Shown: positions 7,396-15,758, counted from the first letter of the stretch. The stretch is DNA of 16,392 nt from an uncultured Eubacterium sp. (GCA_937915825.1 CALGGT010000044.1:1-16392); one strand, 5' to 3'. The notes: generated by a model from the letters alone, not told the origin. Made by a program: numbers and translations.

Positions 7396-7424
7396 ATTTT
7401 AAAGAGGATGCGACCGGTTGTCAA
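7396..7424 (-). promoter_or_regulatory. Promoter of the diguanylate cyclase transcript
   Basis: Minus strand: TTGACA (7424-7419), 17-base spacer, TAAAAT (7401-7396). The -35 box is perfect and the -10 box matches 5/6. The predicted start would be near 7389, giving a very short leader that still includes the GAGGAGG ribosome site at 7388-7382. It is the best sigma-70-type promoter I see in the window. Confidence 0.8.
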
Positions 7425-7458
7425 CCTTTAAAACATACGGAAAGAAATGGATTCTCCA

Positions 7459-7487
7459 TTGAGATTTGCCCCCGATTATGATATGCT
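7459..7487 (+). promoter_or_regulatory. Candidate promoter of rfbC-mutS2
   Basis: Plus strand: TTGAGA (7459-7464), 17-base spacer, TATGCT (7482-7487), with TG one base before the -10 box (an extended -10). It points at rfbC and is back to back with the diguanylate cyclase promoter. The leader to the ATG at 7555 would be about 60 bases and contains a short inverted repeat AACCA/TGGTT (around 7506-7525). Confidence 0.55.
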
Positions 7488-7554
7488 GATGTCAGGGTCA
7501 AACGAAACCATGTGAAAGCCTGGTTACGAATGAATCAAAGAAAGGATGTATGTG

Positions 7555-8172
7555 ATGGGAAAAATTAACGTTGAAACATGTCAAAAAAATGGACTGGAAA
7601 TAGAAGGACTAAAAGTGATCACCCCTACGGTTTTCGGGGATGAGAGAGGCTACTTCATGGAGACATACAATAAAAACGATATGATCGAAGCCGGCATCCC
7701 GCTGGAATTTGTCCAGGACAACCAGAGTGCCTCCAAAAAGGGAGTTCTAAGAGGATTGCATTTTCAGAAGGAATTCCCTCAGGACAAACTCGTCCGGGTG
7801 ATCAAAGGAGAAGTATTTGACGTAGCCGTTGACTTACGAGCGGGGAGCAAAACCTTTGGCGCGTGGTATGGTGTCAGACTTTCCGCTGAGAATCGAAAAC
7901 AATTCTTTATTCCGAAGAATTTTGCCCATGGCTTTCTCGTCTTGTCCGATCATGCGGAATTCTGTTACAAATGTACCGATTTCTATCATCCCAATGATGA
8001 GGGTGGGATTCTCTGGCGTGACCCGGATATCGGGATTGAATGGCCCCTTCCGGAAGGAATGACCTACGAGGACCTTACCTTATCCGACAAAGATCACCTT
8101 TGGGGTGGATTCAAAGAATACAAGGAGAAGATGGCTGAATTGGGCCATCTCTCACGAAAGGATCTACCATGA
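7555..8172 (+). CDS. rfbC: dTDP-4-dehydrorhamnose 3,5-epimerase
   Basis: About 205 residues, RmlC-type cupin that epimerises C3 and C5 of dTDP-4-keto-6-deoxyglucose on the way to dTDP-L-rhamnose. Visible family features: PTVFGDERGYFMET near the N-terminus, the catalytic-dyad histidine in GVLRGLHFQ (H69), QDKLVRVIKGEVFDVAVDLR, the FIPKNFAHGFLVLS strand pair, the CYKCTDFYHP substrate-site segment, and LSDKDH, whose second aspartate (D180) pairs with the histidine. I chose ATG 7555 because AAAGAAAGG ends nine bases upstream; an in-frame ATG at 7546 directly abuts that site and is less likely. No rfbA, rfbB or rfbD is nearby, so it works with genes elsewhere. Its stop overlaps the mutS2 start (ATGA). 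Confidence 0.93.
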   Translation: MGKINVETCQKNGLEIEGLKVITPTVFGDERGYFMETYNKNDMIEAGIPLEFVQDNQSASKKGVLRGLHFQKEFPQDKLVRVIKGEVFDVAVDLRAGSKTFGAWYGVRLSAENRKQFFIPKNFAHGFLVLSDHAEFCYKCTDFYHPNDEGGILWRDPDIGIEWPLPEGMTYEDLTLSDKDHLWGGFKEYKEKMAELGHLSRKDLP

Positions 8173-10559
8173 ATAAAAAAGTATTAAAAACCCTGGAATA
8201 TGATAAAATACTGGAATTGGTCGCTCACTACGCCGATTCCCCCCTGGGAAAAGCCAAACTATCCGCACTGATCCCCATGGACAAAGAATCGGATATTAGG
8301 GCTGCCCAGGAGGAGACCACCGCGGCTTTAAACCGGATCTACCACCACGGTCCCTTAACCTTTTCCGGTCTTTTTGATATACGACCGGTTCTCCTCCCCC
8401 TGGACAAGGGGGCTTCTTTAAGCGCCGGAGAACTGCTTCGAGTCGCCTCCCTTTTGGAACTGAGCAGAGCCGCCACCTTATACAATGAAAAAGAAGAAAC
8501 CCCGGATTGCCTGTCCGGTCGTTTCGCGGGTCTGATTACCAATGACGCCCTTGCTAAGGAAATACGACGCATCATTCTTTCCGAGGATGAGATTGCCGAC
8601 GATGCCAGTTCCACCTTGAAAAGCATTCGCCGTCAGATTCACGGAATGGGAACGAAGATCAAAGATCAATTGCAAAAGATCGCATCGTCCTCTTCGGACA
8701 AACTTCAGGATTCCTTCGTTACCATGCGGGGCGGTCGTTTCTGTCTTCCGGTAAAAGCCGAGTTTAAGTCCTCCTTTTCCGGAATGATCCACGATCAAAG
8801 CGCCACCGGCTCTACCTTATTTATTGAGCCTATGTCCGTTGTATCCTTAAATAACGACCTAGCCGCCCTGGAATTAAAAGAGAAAGAAGAGATCGCGAGA
8901 ATCCTTATGAACCTTAGCGGTTCCTGTCAGATGATCTCCGAAGAGCTTTCCGGAAACGTATTATTGTTAGCGGAGTTAGACATGATCTTTGCCAAAGCCA
9001 AATACTCCAAGGACATTCACGGAACCATGCCGACGTTCACCGGCCACATTCACATAAAAAAAGGACGCCACCCTCTGATCAAAAAAGAGCAGGTCGTTCC
9101 TTTGGACATTCTTTTGGGACAAAACTACCGTTTGTTGGTGATCACCGGTCCTAACACCGGCGGTAAAACCGTTTCATTAAAGACCGTTGGCCTTTTTACT
9201 TTAATGGGCCAGGCGGGCTTTCACGTACCTGCCATGGATGGCACAACCCTTCGTATTTTTAACGAAGTATATGCGGATATCGGCGATGAACAAAGCATTG
9301 AGCAAAGCCTCAGCACCTTCTCTTCCCACATGACCAACACGGTCTCGATCTTAAAGAGAGCCAATCGCAATACCCTGGTTTTATTTGACGAACTGGGGGC
9401 CGGCACGGATCCGGTGGAAGGCGCCGCTCTCGCCATCTCCATCCTGGATTTTCTGCGTAATAAAAAAGTGGTCACCATGGCAACCACTCACTACACGGAG
9501 TTAAAAGTCTATGCTCTTTCCACCCCCGGCGTAGAGAACGCCTCCCTGGAATTTGACTTAAAAACCCTGCAGCCCACATATCGCCTGCAGATTGGCATTC
9601 CCGGCAAGAGTAACGCCTTCGCGATCTCCGGCAAACTGGGCCTCCCTCCGGAGATCCTGGAGGATGCGAAAACCAGAGTGGATTCCGACTCCCAAAGCTT
9701 TGAGGATGTGGTAACTTCTCTGGAAGAAAATCGCAAAAAAATAGAGAACGAACATGCCAAGATCGCCGCGTATCGGGAACAATTGGAGCGGGAAAAGAAA
9801 AACCTGGAAAAGAAACGATCACGAACCGACGAATCCCGGGATAAGATTCTAGCCCGGGCCAATGAAGAGGCGGCGGATATTTTGACAAAAGCCAAAGAGA
9901 TGGCCGACGATTCCATCCGGCAATTTAACAAATGGTCCAAAGAAGGCGCCACCAAAGAGATGGAACATCGCAGACAGGCTCTGGGACAGGCCTTAAAAGA
10001 TACAGAAACTCGCTCTTCCCGAGTCTCTTCCCCTGCCAAAGATTCCGAAGTCGTGGATCCTTCCCAGATTAAGATCGGAGATCTGGTCTTTATTTCATCC
10101 ATGAACATGAAGGGCACCGTTTCTTCTCTTCCGGATCATAAAGGTCGACTCTTCGTACAGGCCGGTCCCTTCCGTTCCCAGGTCCCGGTCTCGGATGTAA
10201 AGCTTCTAACAGCCGAAATGCACCAGCAAGCCATTGAAAAACGCAGAGAAGAAGGGCGTCAACGGACAACCAGGTCCCAATTGAGCGCCCTGAAAATGCA
10301 AAAATCCTATCATATTTCCGCTTCCCTGAATATCATCGGAAAGACCGTAGATGAGGCCCTTCCCTTGGTTGACAAATATTTAGACGATGCGTACCTTGCC
10401 AAGCTTCACCAGGTTACCATTATTCACGGCATGGGCACCGGTGCGTTAAAAAACGCGGTTCACAATCTGTGCAAAAAATCAAAGATCGTCTCTTCCTTTC
10501 GATTGGGGGAATTCGGCGAAGGCGGCTATGGGGTAACCGTCGTGGAGCTCAAACAATGA
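8169..10559 (+). CDS. mutS2: MutS2 ATPase with Smr domain
   Basis: 796 residues, the usual MutS2 length. In order: core/lever region (1-300), ABC-type ATPase with Walker A GPNTGGKT (327-334), the signature-like STFSSHM segment (382-388), Walker B LVLFDELGAGTDP (403-415) and the H441 switch region (ATTHYTELK), a long charged coiled coil (about 505-610), a KOW-like small domain (IKIGDLVFISSMNMKGTV, 635-651) and a C-terminal Smr domain (718-796) with HGMGTG at 753-758. MutS2 proteins limit recombination and, in Bacillus, act on collided ribosomes. The Smr LDLR motif thought to be needed for nuclease action is replaced by LNIIG (720-724), while the HGxGxG loop is intact. It overlaps rfbC by four bases and is probably translated by coupling. 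It converges on the VanW gene with only 32 bases between and no clear terminator. Confidence 0.97.
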   Translation: MNKKVLKTLEYDKILELVAHYADSPLGKAKLSALIPMDKESDIRAAQEETTAALNRIYHHGPLTFSGLFDIRPVLLPLDKGASLSAGELLRVASLLELSRAATLYNEKEETPDCLSGRFAGLITNDALAKEIRRIILSEDEIADDASSTLKSIRRQIHGMGTKIKDQLQKIASSSSDKLQDSFVTMRGGRFCLPVKAEFKSSFSGMIHDQSATGSTLFIEPMSVVSLNNDLAALELKEKEEIARILMNLSGSCQMISEELSGNVLLLAELDMIFAKAKYSKDIHGTMPTFTGHIHIKKGRHPLIKKEQVVPLDILLGQNYRLLVITGPNTGGKTVSLKTVGLFTLMGQAGFHVPAMDGTTLRIFNEVYADIGDEQSIEQSLSTFSSHMTNTVSILKRANRNTLVLFDELGAGTDPVEGAALAISILDFLRNKKVVTMATTHYTELKVYALSTPGVENASLEFDLKTLQPTYRLQIGIPGKSNAFAISGKLGLPPEILEDAKTRVDSDSQSFEDVVTSLEENRKKIENEHAKIAAYREQLEREKKNLEKKRSRTDESRDKILARANEEAADILTKAKEMADDSIRQFNKWSKEGATKEMEHRRQALGQALKDTETRSSRVSSPAKDSEVVDPSQIKIGDLVFISSMNMKGTVSSLPDHKGRLFVQAGPFRSQVPVSDVKLLTAEMHQQAIEKRREEGRQRTTRSQLSALKMQKSYHISASLNIIGKTVDEALPLVDKYLDDAYLAKLHQVTIIHGMGTGALKNAVHNLCKKSKIVSSFRLGEFGEGGYGVTVVELKQ

Positions 10560-10591
10560 TCGATCGACGGCATCCTTCACGCATAAAGCAC

Positions 10592-12307
10592 TTACTCGCC
10601 GCTTGTTCCTCCGTCTCCGGAACCGGCATCTCCGGTTCCCGTAGAACCGGTAGAACTTCCTCCTGAATTTCCGGTACTTCCCGTACCTCCCGATGATTTT
10701 GAACTTTTTGAACTTCCAGTTTTTCCACTTCCATTCGTTCCGGTACTGCCATCGGTCTCATTCCCGGAACTACGGTTCGAAGTACTGTTTGTACCATTCC
10801 CGGAACTGCTGCTCGAGGTGCTGTTCGTCCCATTCCCGGAACTGCGGTTCGAGCTGTTGTCCGTTGTCCCCTGGGAATCGCCGCTTTTCTTATTCTCTCC
10901 GGTTGTGGTTTTCGGAGCCGCCGTCGCCGGTTGACCGGTGGTCGTAGAAGCAGCGTCCTTGCTTCCCTTTGTGATATAACGGGGCGACGCCGCATAACTG
11001 CTGGTATTTACCTTGATCTTTTCTTCTTTTCCATTTTCCCGCACGATCTTCCATAAAACCGCCTGACAGCCCTGATGGGCTTCCTGCTCCACTTTTACAT
11101 AGGAGGTAGGCTGGTTGGGATCGTAAGTGATGTTGTCGGCTCCCGGCTCCGTTGTGCTTAACACTTCCGACTGGAATTCCAGCCTTCGGTCCGGACTTCT
11201 GGTTTCTTCCCCATACACGCGAAAGAAAATCGTACCGTTGGATACGCCGCTCTCGATGTAAAGAGGCGCTTCCGTGTTATTTTTAAATACTAAATCTTTG
11301 TAATCCCCGGCAATCGCCGCATCCATCGACGGCTGCACGTAGGTTACCACCATGGAATGAGGGAACCGTTTGAGGATCTTGATCTCTGCCCGAAGCAAGG
11401 CGTTATACAATGTGGTGGACACCTGGCACACCCCGCCGCCTAAACTGTCAACGACCTGCCCTTTGCTGTAAGAAGGCGCGGTATAGTAGCCATTTTTCTC
11501 CGTTAACGGCGAAATCTTTTTATGAACCGAAACCTTCTTTCCGGGATAAACCACGGTGGCGTCCAACAAGCGGGCTGCATTGGCCAAATTCTTGGACCGG
11601 TTTACATTTCCGCTGTTAAAGCTCGTCGTATAAGATCCCAGCTCATCCTTACAGCGTTTCACCAGATCCAGGGTGATCTCGGGTTGTTCCGTTTCCACCT
11701 GGGCTTCCACGGAGATGGATTCTGCTAACGGCGTGGCTTCGATTTCTTTTTGGATTACCTTCGCCGTCTCCTCTTCATTGATCTTTACGCCGATCTTCGA
11801 TTCTTTATAGATAAAATGTCCGTTCTTCCGCTTGATCTTCGCGTTCTTCGCTTTTTGCGTATAGGGCTCTAATCCATTCTTTACATATTCATGCAGCGTT
11901 TCAAGATTCTCATCCTTATGAACGGCAAATACAATGGGTTTTTTCTTAGCCTGAACCACATCGACATAATTTTTGATCATGGAGCCGTCCCGACCGATGG
12001 CCATAGCTTTGTCAATAAAATCGTCGGATTTAAATTGATACCCCACCTCCGCCAGTGTCGTTTGAACCTTTACCCCGTTGACCGAGATCTCCACCCCCCG
12101 GGCTTCCATGCCGGTTACGTATTGGGCCACTTCCTGCAATGCCTGTTCTCGCGTCATTCCCCCTATTTCAATTTTATCAACCCAGACACCTTCCGTAATT
12201 TTCCCTTTGTCCGGCTTGACAAATTGGTAGCTGATGCAAACATAAAGGGCAATGATGATAAACATAATTACCAGAACAGCAATTGCGATCCTCTTTCTTT
12301 TTACCAT
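10592..12307 (-). CDS. VanW-family envelope protein with Ser/Gly/Thr-rich tail
   Basis: 571 residues, anchored by one N-terminal membrane helix (about 7-28) with the rest outside. Residues about 35-215 match the putative peptidoglycan-binding region that often precedes VanW (GVWVDKIEIGGMTREQAL). The VanW domain (about 220-365) shows SYTTSFNSGNVNRSKNLANAA, the hallmark GGGVCQVSTTLYNAL with C294, and FPHSM with H317. Residues about 370-450 look like a G5-type domain. From about 455 to the end is low-complexity S/G/T/N sequence, with three 12-residue repeats, suited to crossing the wall. VanW has no proven biochemical role; despite the name, vancomycin resistance should not be inferred. Start ATG has GAGAGGAAG at good spacing. 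It is last in the operon, 24 bases after the small membrane peptide. Confidence 0.92.
   Translation of the reverse strand: MVKRKRIAIAVLVIMFIIIALYVCISYQFVKPDKGKITEGVWVDKIEIGGMTREQALQEVAQYVTGMEARGVEISVNGVKVQTTLAEVGYQFKSDDFIDKAMAIGRDGSMIKNYVDVVQAKKKPIVFAVHKDENLETLHEYVKNGLEPYTQKAKNAKIKRKNGHFIYKESKIGVKINEEETAKVIQKEIEATPLAESISVEAQVETEQPEITLDLVKRCKDELGSYTTSFNSGNVNRSKNLANAARLLDATVVYPGKKVSVHKKISPLTEKNGYYTAPSYSKGQVVDSLGGGVCQVSTTLYNALLRAEIKILKRFPHSMVVTYVQPSMDAAIAGDYKDLVFKNNTEAPLYIESGVSNGTIFFRVYGEETRSPDRRLEFQSEVLSTTEPGADNITYDPNQPTSYVKVEQEAHQGCQAVLWKIVRENGKEEKIKVNTSSYAASPRYITKGSKDAASTTTGQPATAAPKTTTGENKKSGDSQGTTDNSSNRSSGNGTNSTSSSSSGNGTNSTSNRSSGNETDGSTGTNGSGKTGSSKSSKSSGGTGSTGNSGGSSTGSTGTGDAGSGDGGTSGE
10760..10867. 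repeat. Three 36-base tandem repeats in the VanW tail
   Basis: Units at 10760-10795, 10796-10831 and 10832-10867 each start ATTCCCGGAACT on the plus strand. On the minus strand they encode 12-residue units of the form (R/S)SSGN(G/E)TNSTS. The period is a multiple of three, so copy number can change without breaking the frame. Confidence 0.85.
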
Positions 12308-12331
12308 GACCGTTCTTCCTCTCTATTCTCT

Positions 12332-12436
12332 CTACATTCCCGGAATAATACTGGCTACAATTCCAATGATCATCGCAAGAACCAAAACCCCGCAAATAAT
12401 TCCGGAGATCAGTCTCTGCTTTTTACGGTTCATCAT
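12332..12436 (-). CDS. 34-residue single-pass membrane peptide
   Basis: A short gene: it starts MMNRKKQRL, continues with an unbroken hydrophobic helix (about residues 10-31) and ends ASIIPGM before TAG. The positive N-terminus predicts it stays inside, with the C-terminus out. AAAGGAGG (12453-12446) lies nine bases before the first ATG, one of the best ribosome sites in the window. The gene overlaps the end of the polymerase gene by 14 bases in another frame and ends 24 bases before the VanW start, so it is embedded in the operon and probably coupled to polymerase translation. I recognise no named family with confidence; it resembles short membrane peptides seen in other Firmicutes. It could assist the polymerase or VanW protein, but that is inference. 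Confidence 0.75.
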   Translation of the reverse strand: MMNRKKQRLISGIICGVLVLAMIIGIVASIIPGM

Positions 12437-14225
12437 GTTGGATGTCCTCCTTTCCCAAACAAATTCCCACCAGGATCCAATATATTGGAGCTACGCAAAT
12501 GATCGAGTCGTTGATCAGACCCGCGATCTGATAACCGGTCAAGGCCAGCACCAGTAAAAATTCCCGGTATTTTTCCGCCTTTTCCGTCTGTCGTCGTATT
12601 CGTTCCATCCCACTTTTTAACGCCAGGATCCACAATGCCAGATACGCAAGCAAAGAAATCAACCCGGTTTGACACCAGATCTGCAAAAATAGATTATGGG
12701 GTTTGGTAATGATCTGCCCGGAAAACCCGTTATTTACCTTTCCTACGTAATCATCGTTGGGAAAAATCCTTACAAATTGATCCGGCCCCGCCCCTAAGAT
12801 CAGATAATTTTTCAAAAGAGGGATGGTTCGGGACCAAATATATCCCCTTCGGCTAAAGGCCTTCTGGCTTCTCTTAAATCCTGCTTTGGGGATCTTACGC
12901 AAATGGGCCACACGGGCCATTCCGTTCTTGCACCGGAACCCTTCCTTCGCTTCCGGCATGATCACCTTATATTCTCTGGAATATTTGGTTTGAATCTTTA
13001 ATTCATTGTTCACCGTCCAGCGAATGTGCATGCGTTCAAACGTATCCGCCGGCGTAATGTATTCCTGATTGCGTTGGATCTTCGTTTGAAAGATGGTTCT
13101 CCCTTCGGTTTTTCCCACCAAAGTAACCATTCCTTCGCCTGCCTCTGTTTCCTTTGAAGTCTGCAAGGTGCAGCTCTTTCCGTTCTCAAGCTCCATATAC
13201 AACGTATTATCCTTGCTGTACATTTGCTCAATAAACCCATAATTGGGTTTGACCACAAATAACTTGGTCAGTCCGGATCTTACTCTGGGAAACTGGCTTC
13301 CTAACAAAACACATCCGACGATGACCAAAACACCTGTATACATGGCGATTTCTTTTTTGTGCTTTCTCCGGTCATACAGGAATTTCCCGGATAGCACCAA
13401 AAGCTCCAGGATCACTGCCACCGCTCCGGTTAAAGATTGGGAGCCTACCAGCATGATCGCTAAGAAAGACATCCCCGAGGCCGCCAGAACCGAAAACAGC
13501 TGATTGAGCATCGTTCCTTTCTCTTTTTGGGCTTCCTGGAACATCTCATAAAGGAACAACGGCAGGAGCACCGCCACATAAGAGCCGATGTAATTGGGAT
13601 TGTAGAGGGTTGCGTATACCCGCCCCAGCCCAAAATTAAAGGAAAAATGCAACGGCGTCGGCAACGTTACATTCATAAACCATTGGCCAAGCTTCCCCCG
13701 GAACAGATCCAGTCCCATAAATTGCAGCACCCCGATCAGCGACAGGATCCAGGCACCTGCCACCGTCGTTCGTAAGAAGATGACCATGGACGCCCGGTTT
13801 CTTATGAAAAAATATCCCATAAACACCAGGATCCCGTAACAAAGAAGGATGATCCCTCCTTCCCATTGTTCGTATCCACCCCGGATGCTTTCTCTTTTGT
13901 AGGCCGAACGAAGCACCGACCCCAAAACACCCAATAAATATATAAGGATCAGGCACAGAACCTGACGGTCTCTACTTGTCTTGATCGCTACCGTCCCCTT
14001 ATGTGAGATCACATAATACGTTCCGATCAGCATCAGGATCAAAGAGATCAAGATCAGCCCCTGCCCCTTCCAATACAAGAAAAAATCATAGGACGTATCC
14101 TGATTGAGAAACCAGGGATTTTCCTGTAAATGGTTGGAATAGGCTTTTCCTAAAACCAACAACGGCAAAAATCCTGCCACGATCCCTAAGCAGATTGCCA
14201 TGGCTGTATTTCTAGTCTTGTCCAT
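12423..14225 (-). CDS. O-antigen ligase / Wzy-type polysaccharide polymerase family membrane protein
   Basis: 600 residues with about ten or eleven membrane segments (near 8-27, 54-73, 88-105, 123-140, 147-170, 211-230, 243-262, 265-282, 293-310, 511-536 and 555-590). The Wzy_C-type region includes RRGYIWSRTIPLLKN (459-473), GAGPDQF (478-484) and the conserved histidine in KPHNLFLQ (508-515). In a Gram-positive this family joins repeat units of capsule or wall polysaccharide rather than LPS. Residues about 313-457 form a large hydrophilic, strand-rich insert (GRTIFQTKIQ, MHIRWTVNNELKIQTKY) before the catalytic region; I do not recognise its fold, and ligand binding is only a guess. The ATG at 14225 lies inside the end of the kinase gene (14-base overlap), with GAGG suitably placed upstream. 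It also overlaps the next small gene. Confidence 0.88.
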   Translation of the reverse strand: MDKTRNTAMAICLGIVAGFLPLLVLGKAYSNHLQENPWFLNQDTSYDFFLYWKGQGLILISLILMLIGTYYVISHKGTVAIKTSRDRQVLCLILIYLLGVLGSVLRSAYKRESIRGGYEQWEGGIILLCYGILVFMGYFFIRNRASMVIFLRTTVAGAWILSLIGVLQFMGLDLFRGKLGQWFMNVTLPTPLHFSFNFGLGRVYATLYNPNYIGSYVAVLLPLFLYEMFQEAQKEKGTMLNQLFSVLAASGMSFLAIMLVGSQSLTGAVAVILELLVLSGKFLYDRRKHKKEIAMYTGVLVIVGCVLLGSQFPRVRSGLTKLFVVKPNYGFIEQMYSKDNTLYMELENGKSCTLQTSKETEAGEGMVTLVGKTEGRTIFQTKIQRNQEYITPADTFERMHIRWTVNNELKIQTKYSREYKVIMPEAKEGFRCKNGMARVAHLRKIPKAGFKRSQKAFSRRGYIWSRTIPLLKNYLILGAGPDQFVRIFPNDDYVGKVNNGFSGQIITKPHNLFLQIWCQTGLISLLAYLALWILALKSGMERIRRQTEKAEKYREFLLVLALTGYQIAGLINDSIICVAPIYWILVGICLGKEDIQHDEP

Positions 14226-15702
14226 TCCTTTCCTCTCTCTCCTTTACTCGCGGGAACGTCAAATGAAAGGTGACGATTTTGACTTCATCGCTTTCCACCC
14301 AGATTTTTCCGTGGTGACGCTCCATGATCGTCTTCGCCACGACCAATCCAATTCCGGACCCCTCCTTCTCTCCATGATTCTTGGCCCGGTAGAATTTTTC
14401 AAATATCGTCTCCCATTCTTCCCTGGGAATTCCAATCCCCTCGTCCTCGATCTCCACCAGGAGATCCTCTTCTTCTACGTTGATCCGCACACGGACGATG
14501 GTCTCCGGATCCGCGTATTTTAACGCGTTTTGCAAAAGGATCACAAATACCTGGCGAATGCGCTCATAATCCCCCAATACCAGGGCGTTCTCGTCATTGT
14601 AGATCAAAGAGAATTCAACCCTCTCTTCTTTCGTTAACACACGCAGCCCCCGCAAGGCATCCTGCGCCAGGGCGATCAGGTTAAATACTTCTTCTTCCAT
14701 TTCATATTCCGGGTTCTGCATGCGGGACATAATAAGAAGGTCCGAGACCAGGCGTTCCATTCCCCCGCACTCTCTGAGAATCCGCTCGTAGTATTTTTTC
14801 TGCTTTTTAACATCTTCTACGTAACCGTCATTTAAGATCTCCGCATATCCCTTGATCACCGTGATCGGCGTTCGAAGTTCATGAGATACGTTGGAGAAAA
14901 AATCCCTCCGGTTCTGCTCCACGGATTCCCGAAGTTCATCGGCCTCCACCAGCCGTTCCGACAGAATATCGATGGTATCAGCCAGCTGCCCCAATTCGTC
15001 TTTTCGCTTAATGTAGGTTTGCTGCTCGTAATCTCCCGCGGCCATTTTCCCGGCCACGCTTTTGATCTGTACAATGGGCCTGGCGATCTGACGGGATAGA
15101 AAAGCCGCCACTAGAATGGTCACAAAAAGGGCCATGATCAAGCTGATCAATAAGTAACGCTGATAGGTGGATACGGTACTGTTCCAGTTGTCAATGGCCC
15201 CGTTGATCACCACCGTTCCCATCACCATTCCCTTGGCGCTTTTAATGGGCATGGCCAGGTGCATCATATTCTGTTCATAGACCTTATCATAGCCGGTATA
15301 ACTTCTGGTTTTCCCCCCTTCCGCCGCATGAATGATGATCTTCAGATCCTCATCCAGGTCATCGTCGGGAAGGTCGGAAACATTGGAAATATTGGTATAA
15401 ACCTGTGGCAAAGGCTCCTGCGCCTGGGAATTGGATAAGATCCAGATGTCCATATCCCGCATATCTCCCAGATTGATAATGGAATTTAAGAAGCTGTTAA
15501 ATTCCGGCGTCGCCCCTTCATCATTGGCGACCGCCTCGCTAACCCGGTCGGATACACTCTTTGCCAGGGTTTTTAACTCCGCTCGGTACATTTTCCTGAC
15601 ATTTTGTCGGCTGAAACGGGTGAAGATCGTGGCGATCATAACGGTCATAACCGATAGAGCCAGCAAAAAGTAAATCCCTACCCGGACAAAAATGCTCTTC
15701 AT
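14212..15702 (-). CDS. Sensor histidine kinase (HAMP, HisKA, HATPase)
   Basis: 496 residues from ATG 15702, chosen over an in-frame TTG at 15717 because GGGGAGG (15715-15709) lies six bases before the ATG. Layout: membrane helix 8-28, extracytoplasmic sensor domain about 30-180, second helix 183-203, HAMP about 204-258, DHp with phospho-acceptor H274 in FFSNVSHELRTPI, N-box around N392 (LLQNALKYADP), G1 DEGIGI (420-425), F-box FEKFYRA, and G2 GSGIGL (448-453). The usual glycine-rich turn near the end (SxxGxGxTF) is replaced by SDEVKIVTF, a small departure. It should phosphorylate the regulator encoded 73 bases upstream. The signal is unknown, but genes downstream on the same transcript suggest an envelope cue. 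Confidence 0.95.
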   Translation of the reverse strand: MKSIFVRVGIYFLLALSVMTVMIATIFTRFSRQNVRKMYRAELKTLAKSVSDRVSEAVANDEGATPEFNSFLNSIINLGDMRDMDIWILSNSQAQEPLPQVYTNISNVSDLPDDDLDEDLKIIIHAAEGGKTRSYTGYDKVYEQNMMHLAMPIKSAKGMVMGTVVINGAIDNWNSTVSTYQRYLLISLIMALFVTILVAAFLSRQIARPIVQIKSVAGKMAAGDYEQQTYIKRKDELGQLADTIDILSERLVEADELRESVEQNRRDFFSNVSHELRTPITVIKGYAEILNDGYVEDVKKQKKYYERILRECGGMERLVSDLLIMSRMQNPEYEMEEEVFNLIALAQDALRGLRVLTKEERVEFSLIYNDENALVLGDYERIRQVFVILLQNALKYADPETIVRVRINVEEEDLLVEIEDEGIGIPREEWETIFEKFYRAKNHGEKEGSGIGLVVAKTIMERHHGKIWVESDEVKIVTFHLTFPRVKEREERNGQD

Positions 15703-15758
15703 AACCGTCCTCCCCAACTGTTTCTTTTACATCGGTTCTCGTAACATCTACTTCCTTC

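Noticed and set aside
7447..7515. A 22-codon frame upstream of rfbC, a possible leader peptide
   Set aside because: The candidate -10 box lies inside it, the ribosome site is poor, and the peptide shows no regulatory codon pattern.
9472..10117. Long minus-strand frames antisense to mutS2
   Set aside because: They are antisense shadows of a well-supported mutS2, without start signals or domain patterns.
10618..10638. Perfect 8-base inverted repeat (GGAACCGG/CCGGTTCC) as a mutS2 terminator
   Set aside because: No T-run follows, and it lies in the Gly-rich coding end of the VanW gene, so it is better explained by repetitive codons.
10549..10995. A 148-codon minus-strand frame rich in R, P, E and V
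   Set aside because: It is another frame of the repetitive VanW tail; its apparent repeats follow from the 36-base DNA repeats, and it has no ribosome site.
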